A stretch of DNA of 8,271 nucleotides from JAKPUX01 sp964436305 (GTDB lineage Bacteria > Zhuqueibacterota > Zhuqueibacteria > Residuimicrobiales > Residuimicrobiaceae): assembly GCA_964436305.1 (NCBI GenBank), contig CAYTCI010000125.1:1-8271 (forward strand). The letters are read 5' to 3'. The notes under the pieces were generated by a model. The model ran no database searches. It saw nothing but the letters and a program-made list of their open reading frames with translations, and was not told the DNA's origin. The first letter of the stretch is position 1, and every line of letters starts with the position of its first letter. A program made the position numbers and the translations under genes. This document shows, one piece after another, positions 1-6,785 of the stretch.

Positions 1-2952
1 CATTACCCGACCACCGCCACGGTCCAGCGCGCCTTCGTGCCCGGCAGCTTCAACAACTGGGGGCCCAATGCCAGCGGCGTCATTCTCACCGGGGCCCCCT
101 CGCAGATGAGCTGGATCGACAGTCTCGGCTGCTACGTCAAGCAGATCGAACTGGCGGTCGGCACTACCTACAATTACAAATTCCATGAGCATCTCAACGC
201 CTCGGGATCCTCCTGGCAGTGGATTTCCGATCCGCTCAATCCGCTGATCAATGCCGGCGACAACAACAATTCGGTGATCACTGCCGCCCCCCTGATGCTC
301 TTCGAGGTGGCCCCGGCCGAGGGTGCGCTGGTGACCGAGGAACCCGCCTGGCTGACCGCCGGCGCCTTTGTCGCCGCCGGCGATTCCCTGCTCCTCTCCG
401 CCTCGACCATCGCAATCGACGGGATGGTGACGGCCACCCTGGAGGCCTGCTACCTGCCGGCGCTGGGGCTGATCCGCTATCCGCTGCCGCGGCTGCACAA
501 TGGCGAGCACGCAGTCCGGATCCGCCTCGTCAGCCGCAGCGGCGCTGCGGTCGAGGAGAGTGTTCATTTCGCCACCCTGACCGGCGACCTCTTCTTCATG
601 ACCCCCTCCTGCGACAGTCTCTTCGCCGGAGAGCGAACAATCCGCTGGCGGGTTAACCACGATTTTGCCGATATCAAGGGCCTTGCATTTCAGCAGTCGG
701 GCAAGAGTCCGATCGCGGTGCTGCCGGAGCCGGACGGCGAATACAGCCGGACGGTCACCTGCGCCCGCGGCGACAACGCCTTTGTCGTCAGCCTGACCGC
801 GCTGTCCGGGACGGTCTTTTCCAGCGACACCCTCCATCTGCGCTATCCCCTGCCGCAGGCGCCGGTGCCTGGCATCGCCCTGACGCGCAGCGGCCTGCGG
901 ATCAAGATCAGCGGCAGCGCCCGCGATCCGCAGAGCCGGCCGATGACCTATCGCTGGAGCGCCTCGCCGCTCAATCCGGCCCCGCTGCCGGCTCTCGAGG
1001 GCAGCACCGAGCTGGTACACGAGATCGATCCGCCAGCAGTACCGGGCGATTACAGCTTCAAGCTGACCGCGACCGATGCCGACGGCTTTAGCGGCAGCGC
1101 CGAAACCTTCTTCACCCTGCGCAGCGACAGCACCGTGGTGCTGCCGAACCAGACCACGGCGCCGCAGTGGGTGCGCGAGGCGCGCATCTACTGCCTCTTT
1201 TTTAAATCTTTCACCGCCGGGGGGCGGATCGCCGACGCCATCCCGCGGCTCGGCTATATCAAGGCCCTGGGCTTCAACGTCATCTGGGTCCTGCCGGTGA
1301 TGGATGTCGAAGGTAACATCGATCAGGGTGCCAACGTCGGCTACAACATCATCGATTTCCGCCACGTCGATCCTGTTTACGGCGACGATGCGGATTTCAA
1401 GGCCTTCATTGAGGCGGCGCACCAGCATGGATTGCGGGTGATCCTGGATATCACCCCCAACCATTCGAGCCGCTCACATCCCTTCGCCCTCGAAGCCCGG
1501 GCCAACCGCAAATACAGCCGGTATTATGATTTTTATCAGCACGATCCAATCAGCCACGACACCAACGGACTGGGGCAATCGGTCTCGAGCGATGGCATCG
1601 TCTATTACAGCGGTTTCTCGGATGCCCTGCTCAACTGGAACTGGAGCGACGCCGAGGCGCGCACCTATATGCTTGAGGTCTACAAGTACTGGCTGCGCGA
1701 GTTCGATCTCGATGGCTTCCGCTTCGATGTCTGGTGGGGTCCGCACCGCCGCTACGGCGTCAACGATTTTGACAAACCCCTGCGCCTCGCCCTGCGCACC
1801 GTCAAGTCCGACATCCTGCTGCTGGGCGAGACCGCCGGCACCGGCAGCGGCACCGAGGACAATTATGCTGACAAGGGCGGGGGGATGGACATGGGCTATG
1901 ACTGGAACCTCTTTGGTTCCCTCAGCAGTTATCCCGCTCCCGCCACCTTGCAGCTCCGCCTGGCCAACAGCAGCTACCGTCCAGGCGCCAACAGCTACTT
2001 CCTGCGCTTCCTCGAGAACCAGGACGAGGACCGGGTGATCTACCGCTACGGCGGCGGCGAGAAGACCATGCCGGTATCCACCGCGGTATTTATGGCGACC
2101 GGTACCCCGCTGCTCTATGCCGGCCAGGAGGCGGGCATGGGTCTTTACGGCAGTTCGCTCGATGCCCGTCGCCGCGGCACGATCAACTGGTTCGGCCTTT
2201 ACGCCCCCATTCTGACCCCGCACTATCAAAAGCTGGCGCAGATCCGCGCCCAGTTTCCCGCTTTCCAGAGCCAGTATGAGGACAGCAACGGCGACGGCCA
2301 GATCACCAGCAGCGACCGCTCCGTTCAGATCGCGCTGCCAACGGGGGGCAGCCTCTACGCCATGGCCCGCCCCTGGCGTGACGCCAATGGACTGGCCGTG
2401 ATGAATTTCTCCGCCCTGCTCCAGGAGATCGCCCTGCCGCTCAAGCCCGCGGAGTGGATGCTCTTCAGCGAGACCCTGCAGCCGGAGGGGGCCTATTACC
2501 TCAACAACCTCTATGCCGGCACCTCAACCCGCGTGCGCGGGGCGGAACTCGACACCCTGCGGCTGAGCCTGCCGCCCTATGGCGTCGCAGTCTATACCAT
2601 CGCCACCCGGGAACAGCATCTCCTCCTGCCCGATCTCAACCGTGTCAGCCGCGAGGTATCCAGCGTGGCGCCGGCCGGTTTCCATCTCGCCGGCAGTTAT
2701 CCCAATCCCTTCAACAGCGCCACCACGATCCGCTTCGCCCTGCCGGTCACGGAGCCGGTCGAGGCGGAGGTCTTTAATGCCCTGGGTCAGCGGGTACGGC
2801 GGATCTGGCAGGGGACGATGACGGCCGGGGAACATGAGGTGCTATGGGACGGGCGCAACCAGAACGGCGCAAGCTGCCCGAGCGGACTTTACATCCTGCG
2901 GTTGCGTCATGGCGGAACGGTTGCGGTGCACAAGATGGCGCTGGTACGCTAG
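1..2952 (+). CDS. Secreted GH13 alpha-amylase-family enzyme with CBM48-like module and T9SS/FlgD-like C-terminal domain (5' partial)
   Basis: The frame is open from the first base, and the residues before the GTG at nt 37 already fit the carbohydrate-binding fold, so the true start and signal peptide lie upstream. Numbering from nt 1 (983 residues): about 9-97 is a CBM48/E-set module (FVPGSFNNW, later YNYKFHE and DPLNP). Residues 98-375 are beta-rich Ig/PKD-like segments. From about 388 to 745 is a GH13 TIM barrel. Region I is DITPNHSS (483-490). Region II is GFRFD with nucleophile D576. Region III is LLLGET with acid/base E610. Region IV is FLENQD with D675; the usual His before that Asp is Gln674. 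A beta-sandwich follows, then a YPNPFN...KMALVR sorting/FlgD-like domain (about 893-983). Expected role: extracellular or surface cleavage or transfer of alpha-1,4-glucans. Product specificity and GH13 subfamily cannot be told. It converges on the minus-strand operon. Confidence 0.93.
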   Translation, partial: HYPTTATVQRAFVPGSFNNWGPNASGVILTGAPSQMSWIDSLGCYVKQIELAVGTTYNYKFHEHLNASGSSWQWISDPLNPLINAGDNNNSVITAAPLMLFEVAPAEGALVTEEPAWLTAGAFVAAGDSLLLSASTIAIDGMVTATLEACYLPALGLIRYPLPRLHNGEHAVRIRLVSRSGAAVEESVHFATLTGDLFFMTPSCDSLFAGERTIRWRVNHDFADIKGLAFQQSGKSPIAVLPEPDGEYSRTVTCARGDNAFVVSLTALSGTVFSSDTLHLRYPLPQAPVPGIALTRSGLRIKISGSARDPQSRPMTYRWSASPLNPAPLPALEGSTELVHEIDPPAVPGDYSFKLTATDADGFSGSAETFFTLRSDSTVVLPNQTTAPQWVREARIYCLFFKSFTAGGRIADAIPRLGYIKALGFNVIWVLPVMDVEGNIDQGANVGYNIIDFRHVDPVYGDDADFKAFIEAAHQHGLRVILDITPNHSSRSHPFALEARANRKYSRYYDFYQHDPISHDTNGLGQSVSSDGIVYYSGFSDALLNWNWSDAEARTYMLEVYKYWLREFDLDGFRFDVWWGPHRRYGVNDFDKPLRLALRTVKSDILLLGETAGTGSGTEDNYADKGGGMDMGYDWNLFGSLSSYPAPATLQLRLANSSYRPGANSYFLRFLENQDEDRVIYRYGGGEKTMPVSTAVFMATGTPLLYAGQEAGMGLYGSSLDARRRGTINWFGLYAPILTPHYQKLAQIRAQFPAFQSQYEDSNGDGQITSSDRSVQIALPTGGSLYAMARPWRDANGLAVMNFSALLQEIALPLKPAEWMLFSETLQPEGAYYLNNLYAGTSTRVRGAELDTLRLSLPPYGVAVYTIATREQHLLLPDLNRVSREVSSVAPAGFHLAGSYPNPFNSATTIRFALPVTEPVEAEVFNALGQRVRRIWQGTMTAGEHEVLWDGRNQNGASCPSGLYILRLRHGGTVAVHKMALVR

Positions 2953-2993
2953 GCTGCCAGCGCCGGCGGGGGGAACGGAGCGGCTGCAGCCTA
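2950..2993. terminator. Convergent-gene inverted repeat, possible bidirectional hairpin terminator
   Basis: TAGGCTGC (2950-2957) and GCAGCCTA (2986-2993) are perfect reverse complements. The outermost three bases of each arm are the stop codons of the two converging genes. After a one-base bulge, AGC (2959-2961) can pair with GCT (2983-2985). The loop is GC-rich. No T-tract follows on either strand, so a classical Rho-independent terminator is not shown. A 3'-end-protecting or factor-assisted terminating hairpin is the inference. Confidence 0.45.
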
Positions 2994-4220
2994 ATAGTAG
3001 TTGCGCCGGCGCCAGAAATCGTGCAGGGAGTAGTTGATGTAGAGGGCGAGATAATTGTTGCGGATCAGATGGCTGGTGAGGGTCCCCTCCCGGCCATATT
3101 CGAGGGTCAGATTGAAATTGAAGACCGGATTGATCGCGATACCCATCCCGAGATCGAGGGCCAAAGCATTGATCGGGGTATCGCTGATCTCCATATAGGT
3201 ATTCTTGTAGCGCCCGCCGAGCCGATACGAATAAATACCGGCCCCCTTGCTGCCCTTGCTGCCCGGAACAAATTCCATCCCGGCGGAGAATCGCTGGCTG
3301 TTACGCGTGTTCAGCAGTGGGTTGGAGAAATCGATCGAAGACCATTTGCACACTTCGTAATCGGCACCCGCACGCCAGCGACTGCCGTTGCGCAAGGCCA
3401 CCCCGATCCCGAAGCGCTGCGGCAGCTGGATATCGCGGGTGCGGTCCTCCTCCAGCTTGCTGGTCTTGTTGTCGTAGGTAAAGGTGCGCACGTTGTCGGT
3501 CGTCAGACTTTTGGCCGGTGCGTAGGTCAGGCCGACCGAGCAGACCCATTCGCGGTAGGGAATCGATGCCTGCAGGCCATAATCCAGATAGAGGCCATAC
3601 GCAGAGCGCTCGGTCTTGAGCTGGTAGCCTGAAAAGCTGCCCGAGGCCGCGGCCGCTTCGGTCTGCGTGACCGGCCCGCCGACATAGGCGAGGTTCGCCC
3701 CCAGCGAAAGTCCCTTGAAGAGCTGAACCGCATTCCCCAGATAGACCTTGCTCAATCCCCCGGTTCCATTGAAGACCTTCTTGTAGGTGGTCAACTCGCC
3801 GCCGATCTCCGCCTGGGAGTGCACCTCATAATCGATATAGGTGTAGGGAACGAAACCGGCGCTGGCGGACCAGCGGTCCATCAGATACAAACCCATCGAA
3901 AAATAGTTGATATTGATCGCGCTGGTGTGCTGGGTGGTCTGGCTCGATTCGGAGCGGTTGATGATACCGTAGGCTCCCAGCTCTGCGATGAAAGAGTGCG
4001 GCAGGATGCCGAGATAAGCGGCGGGATTGGCATGATTGACAAAGCGACCGGACTGCAAGGCGATTCCTGCACCGCCAAAGGACTGGTTGATCCCGTAGCT
4101 GTCATCGATCACCTGGCCAATGCCAAACATCGAATAGACCGAATTCTTGGTTTGCGCTTGCGCGGAGGGCGCCAGCAGGCAGAGCGGGAGCAGGAGCAGC
4201 AGGGCGGTTTTTTTTATCAT
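2991..4220 (-). CDS. Outer-membrane beta-barrel protein, OmpP1/FadL-like type of the Bacteroidetes group
   Basis: This is a 409-residue protein. Residues 1-22 form a clear Sec signal peptide (MIKK, a Leu-rich core, then AQA before Gln23). The mature N-terminus carries VYSMFGIGQ (28-36), a Gly-rich FGGAGIAL stretch (48-55) and NHANPAAYL (62-70). This order resembles the start of Bacteroidetes OmpP1/FadL/TodX-like barrel proteins (YSRFGIGD, then MGG, then NPASY). The rest alternates polar and aromatic residues in strand-length blocks and ends in barrel-like strands (LALYINYSL) followed by a basic-aromatic tail. It probably sits in the outer membrane as a channel or scaffold; the substrate is unknown. 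Its ATG is 9 nt after the stop of the DUF4270-like gene with no Shine-Dalgarno sequence visible, which suggests translational coupling or leader-independent initiation as the third gene of the operon. A run of eight A follows the start. Confidence 0.8.
   Translation of the reverse strand: MIKKTALLLLLPLCLLAPSAQAQTKNSVYSMFGIGQVIDDSYGINQSFGGAGIALQSGRFVNHANPAAYLGILPHSFIAELGAYGIINRSESSQTTQHTSAININYFSMGLYLMDRWSASAGFVPYTYIDYEVHSQAEIGGELTTYKKVFNGTGGLSKVYLGNAVQLFKGLSLGANLAYVGGPVTQTEAAAASGSFSGYQLKTERSAYGLYLDYGLQASIPYREWVCSVGLTYAPAKSLTTDNVRTFTYDNKTSKLEEDRTRDIQLPQRFGIGVALRNGSRWRAGADYEVCKWSSIDFSNPLLNTRNSQRFSAGMEFVPGSKGSKGAGIYSYRLGGRYKNTYMEISDTPINALALDLGMGIAINPVFNFNLTLEYGREGTLTSHLIRNNYLALYINYSLHDFWRRRNYY
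3244..3261 (-). repeat. 9-bp tandem duplication in the barrel-protein gene
   Basis: The + strand unit CCCTTGCTG occurs twice in direct succession and partly into a third copy. On the coding strand this gives GSKGSK followed by GAG, within a loop-like, Gly/Ser/Lys-rich stretch between predicted strands. It is in frame and looks like a tolerated loop-length duplication. Confidence 0.75.
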
Positions 4221-4229
4221 GGAATGGAC

Positions 4230-5549
4230 TCAATAAGATAAATAATACAATTTCAGCCGGGTGCGTTTGTTGCCGGCATCGATAACCAGGCGGTCCAGCC
4301 TGCTCTTGAGGAGGCTGGTGGGCTGGGAGATGATCAACCCCCTATCCGGATCGACCCAGGAATCGGCCAGCTCGCTGGTCAGATAATCGGTGATATTGAA
4401 GGTATAATAGGTCTCCTCGTTGTAGAATTCATCCACCTTGAGGGTGGAAGCGGCGAGCTGGGTGGAGGAGATCCGGTTGTATTTGCCGGCCGGCTGCAGG
4501 ATCAGCTGTGAGGGGAGGACGAATTCCTTGTAGCTGTTCTTCTGCGGGGCCAGCTCGAGCCGCGCTTCGACCAGCTTGCCGCGTTCACGCAGCAGCAGTT
4601 CGCCGAGGGTGGGGAAATCCGCCCGGATCACCACGCCGATGCCGCCCTTGAGATAGGCGCACCCGCCGGTGAGGCTGCTGGGCAGGGCATGGCGCTGCTC
4701 GGTCAGGCTTGCGAACGGAGTTGGCGAGAAATCGTGGCGGATGGAATTGAACTGTGTCGTGGCATTATAAAGACCGAACTGGTTGACGATGGTCTCGTGC
4801 ACTTCGCCGCCGCGGCTGGAATAAAGCAGGAGCCGGGCCCCATTGGCGATACCGGAAAAGCCGACAATCGCTCCCGGATAGGCGGGATCGGGAAGCAGCA
4901 CCAGGCCGTGAAAATAATCGAGGAAATGGCTGACATCCTTGAGATCGGGCGAGGCGTTTTGCATCCGTGAGAAGAGGGCCTGGCCGATCTCGTCGCTGAT
5001 CGGGATGACGAGGGTATCCGGATTGCGGTTCGGCCTGGGCGTGTAGAGGATCGAGCCGATGGCTGCCGGATCCCAGGCGAAGCTGACCGTGCTGGTATTG
5101 ATCTGCTCCTCCTGCAGATCGATCTTTTCGCTCAGCTGGTGGACATCTAACTTTTGGCTGACCGTCGTATCGCCGCTGGCATAGTGGTTATAGGCCAGGA
5201 CCAGGCGCAGGGAGTCATAGACATCCTCGGTCTCGACATCATAGGCGGAGGGAATGCCCAGCTGGAAATAGGCGGAGCTGCTGATGCGGCCGAAGCGGTC
5301 ATCCTCTGAGCTGCCGACCAGCATGCTGCCGGTGCCTGAAGTGACAAAGGTGTCCAGGATGACGGTGGAGAGGCGCACGCTGAAGGTGTCGATGACGGTC
5401 AGGCCGGTCTGCGACTCGATATATTTCTCGCCGAGAACGGGTTCCGTGGTATTTTTGCTGCAGGCCAGGACCAGGAGCGCTGCGGCAACCGCGAGGGTGG
5501 CCAGCAGCGCCAGGCGCAGTCCGGCGGTCAGCCGGGAAAAAGAGATCAT
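4230..5549 (-). CDS. DUF4270-family outer lipoprotein
   Basis: This is a 439-residue protein. The N-terminus has a basic start (R6, R12), a long hydrophobic stretch and a lipobox-like VLAC with Cys30 as the predicted lipidated residue. The tail after it (SKNTTEP) has no Asp at +2. From residue 50 the sequence follows the pattern I know from DUF4270 lipoproteins of Bacteroidetes: DTFSVRLSTVILDTF, then a Gly-Ser stretch and LVGSSEDDRFGRISSSAYFQL (77-97). Beta-rich blocks of YDSLRLVL type follow, and a late YTFNITDYLTSEL segment. No enzyme motif is visible, and the molecular function of the family is unknown to me. The gene starts 15 nt after the kelch gene stop and ends 9 nt before the barrel gene, so all three are probably cotranscribed. 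A cell-surface or periplasmic-face partner of the barrel is the simplest inference. Confidence 0.75.
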   Translation of the reverse strand: MISFSRLTAGLRLALLATLAVAAALLVLACSKNTTEPVLGEKYIESQTGLTVIDTFSVRLSTVILDTFVTSGTGSMLVGSSEDDRFGRISSSAYFQLGIPSAYDVETEDVYDSLRLVLAYNHYASGDTTVSQKLDVHQLSEKIDLQEEQINTSTVSFAWDPAAIGSILYTPRPNRNPDTLVIPISDEIGQALFSRMQNASPDLKDVSHFLDYFHGLVLLPDPAYPGAIVGFSGIANGARLLLYSSRGGEVHETIVNQFGLYNATTQFNSIRHDFSPTPFASLTEQRHALPSSLTGGCAYLKGGIGVVIRADFPTLGELLLRERGKLVEARLELAPQKNSYKEFVLPSQLILQPAGKYNRISSTQLAASTLKVDEFYNEETYYTFNITDYLTSELADSWVDPDRGLIISQPTSLLKSRLDRLVIDAGNKRTRLKLYYLSY

Positions 5550-5564
5550 AGTTCCGGTCCGCGA

Positions 5565-6668
5565 TCAGGGTTCGAGAATCGTCGGTTTGTCGAGGTCTTT
5601 CTGGGCGGCTCCGGGGGTGAAGCCCCACAGGTCATCGAAGTAGTAGCTGGCGTTTCTGCCGGTGGCGACATAGCCGTGGTCGCCGATGCCGAACCCGATC
5701 GCATCGATCCGGCCCGAGGCCTCGAGCGAGGTCTTTTGGGTCCAGCGATCGCTGGTGGGATTGTAGGCCCAGACGGTGGTGCCGGCCGCGCCCTGGCCGC
5801 CGGTGGCGATGAAGCCGGTGCCGTTGATGGCGAAGGCGACCTTGCCCAGGCCGACGATATTGGTATAGTCATCGTCGAAATCCTGGCTCGAGACATCGGC
5901 GATGGCATTCTTTTTGGCCCACTTGTCGTTGGCGGGATCGTACTGCCAGAGGTCGTTCTCGTAGGTGCCGTTGTTGATGCCGGTGGCGACGTAGGCCTTG
6001 CCGTCGATGACGAAGGCGATGCCGTCGCGCCGTTTGGCGCCGCTCAGGCTGACCTTTTGCGTCCACTGGTTGGTGGCGGGGTCGTACTGCCAGAAATCCT
6101 TGAGATAATTCTCGTCGTCGCCGGTGCCGACATAGCCCTTGTCGTTGATGGCAAAAGCGACGGCGCCGAAGCGGGCGGTGCCGCCAAAATCGGCAATCGG
6201 CCGCCAGGTGTCGGAGGCAGGGTCGTATTCGTAGAAATCCTTCAGCCGGTTATTGCCGTCATAGCCGGTGCCGATATAGCCATGGGTGGAGGTGGCGAAA
6301 CCCACCGCCCCGTTGCGGGCGGCACCCGGGAAATCGGCTTTGCGCGTCCAGTTGTTCAGCTGCGGATCGTACTGCCAAAAGTCCTTCATGCGGTTGTCGC
6401 CGTCGTAGCCGGTGCCGACATAGGCCTTGTCGCCAATGACGAAGGCGACAGCATCGGAGCGCGGCACGCCGTCAAAATCGGAAAGCTCGAACCAGTTGCC
6501 GACCAGATCCTTGTTGTCGTTGTTCTTGTTGCTGCAGCCGCTGGTGGCGATCAGCGCCAGGGAGAGCAGCGCGACAGCCAGGAGGGCCGCCAGAGGCTGA
6601 AAGCCCCGGAATCCGTTGCGGGAGTTGACAGAGTGCAGTCCGCGTGGACCGCGAAAACCGTTGGTCAT
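5565..6668 (-). CDS. Kelch-repeat lipoprotein, six-bladed beta-propeller
   Basis: This is a 367-residue protein. A long polar N-terminus (residues 1-24, with NGFRG at 3-7 and again at 18-22) leads into a hydrophobic segment (25-41) and TSGC. Cys45 is the probable lipid anchor, followed by an Asn/Asp/Lys linker. Six kelch-type repeats follow, marked by a repeated W(T/A)xK block at Trp59, 107, 155, 202, 250 and 309, then (G/A)xAF, GYVGTG and DxWxYDP. Six blades are enough for a closed propeller. Such folds usually bind proteins or glycans; no galactose-oxidase active site is evident, so an enzymatic role is not claimed. It is the first gene of the tight three-gene cluster. The ATG at 6668 is supported by GAGAGGG four bases upstream, and no good start exists nearer the hydrophobic core. 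Confidence 0.88.
   Translation of the reverse strand: MTNGFRGPRGLHSVNSRNGFRGFQPLAALLAVALLSLALIATSGCSNKNNDNKDLVGNWFELSDFDGVPRSDAVAFVIGDKAYVGTGYDGDNRMKDFWQYDPQLNNWTRKADFPGAARNGAVGFATSTHGYIGTGYDGNNRLKDFYEYDPASDTWRPIADFGGTARFGAVAFAINDKGYVGTGDDENYLKDFWQYDPATNQWTQKVSLSGAKRRDGIAFVIDGKAYVATGINNGTYENDLWQYDPANDKWAKKNAIADVSSQDFDDDYTNIVGLGKVAFAINGTGFIATGGQGAAGTTVWAYNPTSDRWTQKTSLEASGRIDAIGFGIGDHGYVATGRNASYYFDDLWGFTPGAAQKDLDKPTILEP
5610..6494 (-). repeat. Six tandem kelch coding repeats, period about 144 bp
   Basis: Repeat-to-repeat spacing measured by the leading Trp is 48, 48, 47, 48 and 59 residues. The first four units are very similar in protein and DNA. For example, the YDG(D/N)NR(M/L)KDF(W/Y)(Q/E)YDP block is nearly identical in blades one and two. 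Blade five carries an acidic insertion of about eleven residues. The similarity indicates growth of the gene by internal duplication. Confidence 0.85.
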
Positions 6669-6672
6669 AGTA

Positions 6673-6679
6673 CCCTCTC
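6673..6679 (-). promoter_or_regulatory. Ribosome binding site of the kelch gene
   Basis: GAGAGGG lies four bases upstream of the ATG at 6668 on the minus strand. It is the best Shine-Dalgarno match in this cluster and supports the chosen start. The two downstream genes show no comparable site, consistent with coupling to this first gene. Confidence 0.5.
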
Positions 6680-6720
6680 TTTGCAGTGTTGAAACCCGCC
6701 GACATGCTTGCCGATGGGAT

Positions 6721-6749
6721 GGTCACGGATTGCATCCGCCTGGATGACC
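6721..6749 (-). other. Leader hairpin with a one-sided bulge
   Basis: In the minus-strand leader of the kelch gene, GGTCA (6749-6745) pairs with TGACC (6725-6721). CGGAT (6738-6734) pairs with ATCCG (6730-6726) around a GCA loop. The two stems abut on the 3' side and are separated by a six-base bulge (TCCAGG) on the 5' side, which would allow coaxial stacking. It lies about 50 nt before the kelch start. No known riboswitch consensus was recognised. Confidence 0.35.
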
Positions 6750-6785
6750 CTTCCCCTGTATGCATGGTTGTACTCGAAAGGCCGG

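Noticed and set aside
37..39. GTG as the start of the amylase
   Set aside because: The frame is open to nt 1 and the preceding residues (TVQRAF) complete the first strand of the CBM48-like module. No signal peptide follows the GTG.
1474..2229. 251-codon open frame on the - strand inside the amylase gene
   Set aside because: It is antisense to the catalytic core with all its conserved GH13 motifs. The product is low-complexity Ala/Val/Gly with no recognisable features.
2844..3632. 262-codon + strand frame spanning the convergent junction
   Set aside because: It overlaps the amylase tail in another frame and is antisense to the barrel gene. The composition is that of a shadow frame.
1..6668. 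A starch-utilisation (Sus-type) polysaccharide locus
   Set aside because: An amylase and outer-membrane lipoproteins are present, but there is no SusC-type TonB-dependent receptor or SusD-type protein, and the amylase is on the opposite strand.
5676..6692. 338-codon open frame on the + strand, antisense to nearly all of the kelch gene
   Set aside because: Its repetitive Ala/Gly/Val/Asp-rich protein simply mirrors the kelch repeats on the other strand in GC-rich DNA. The opposite strand has a clear fold, signal and ribosome site.
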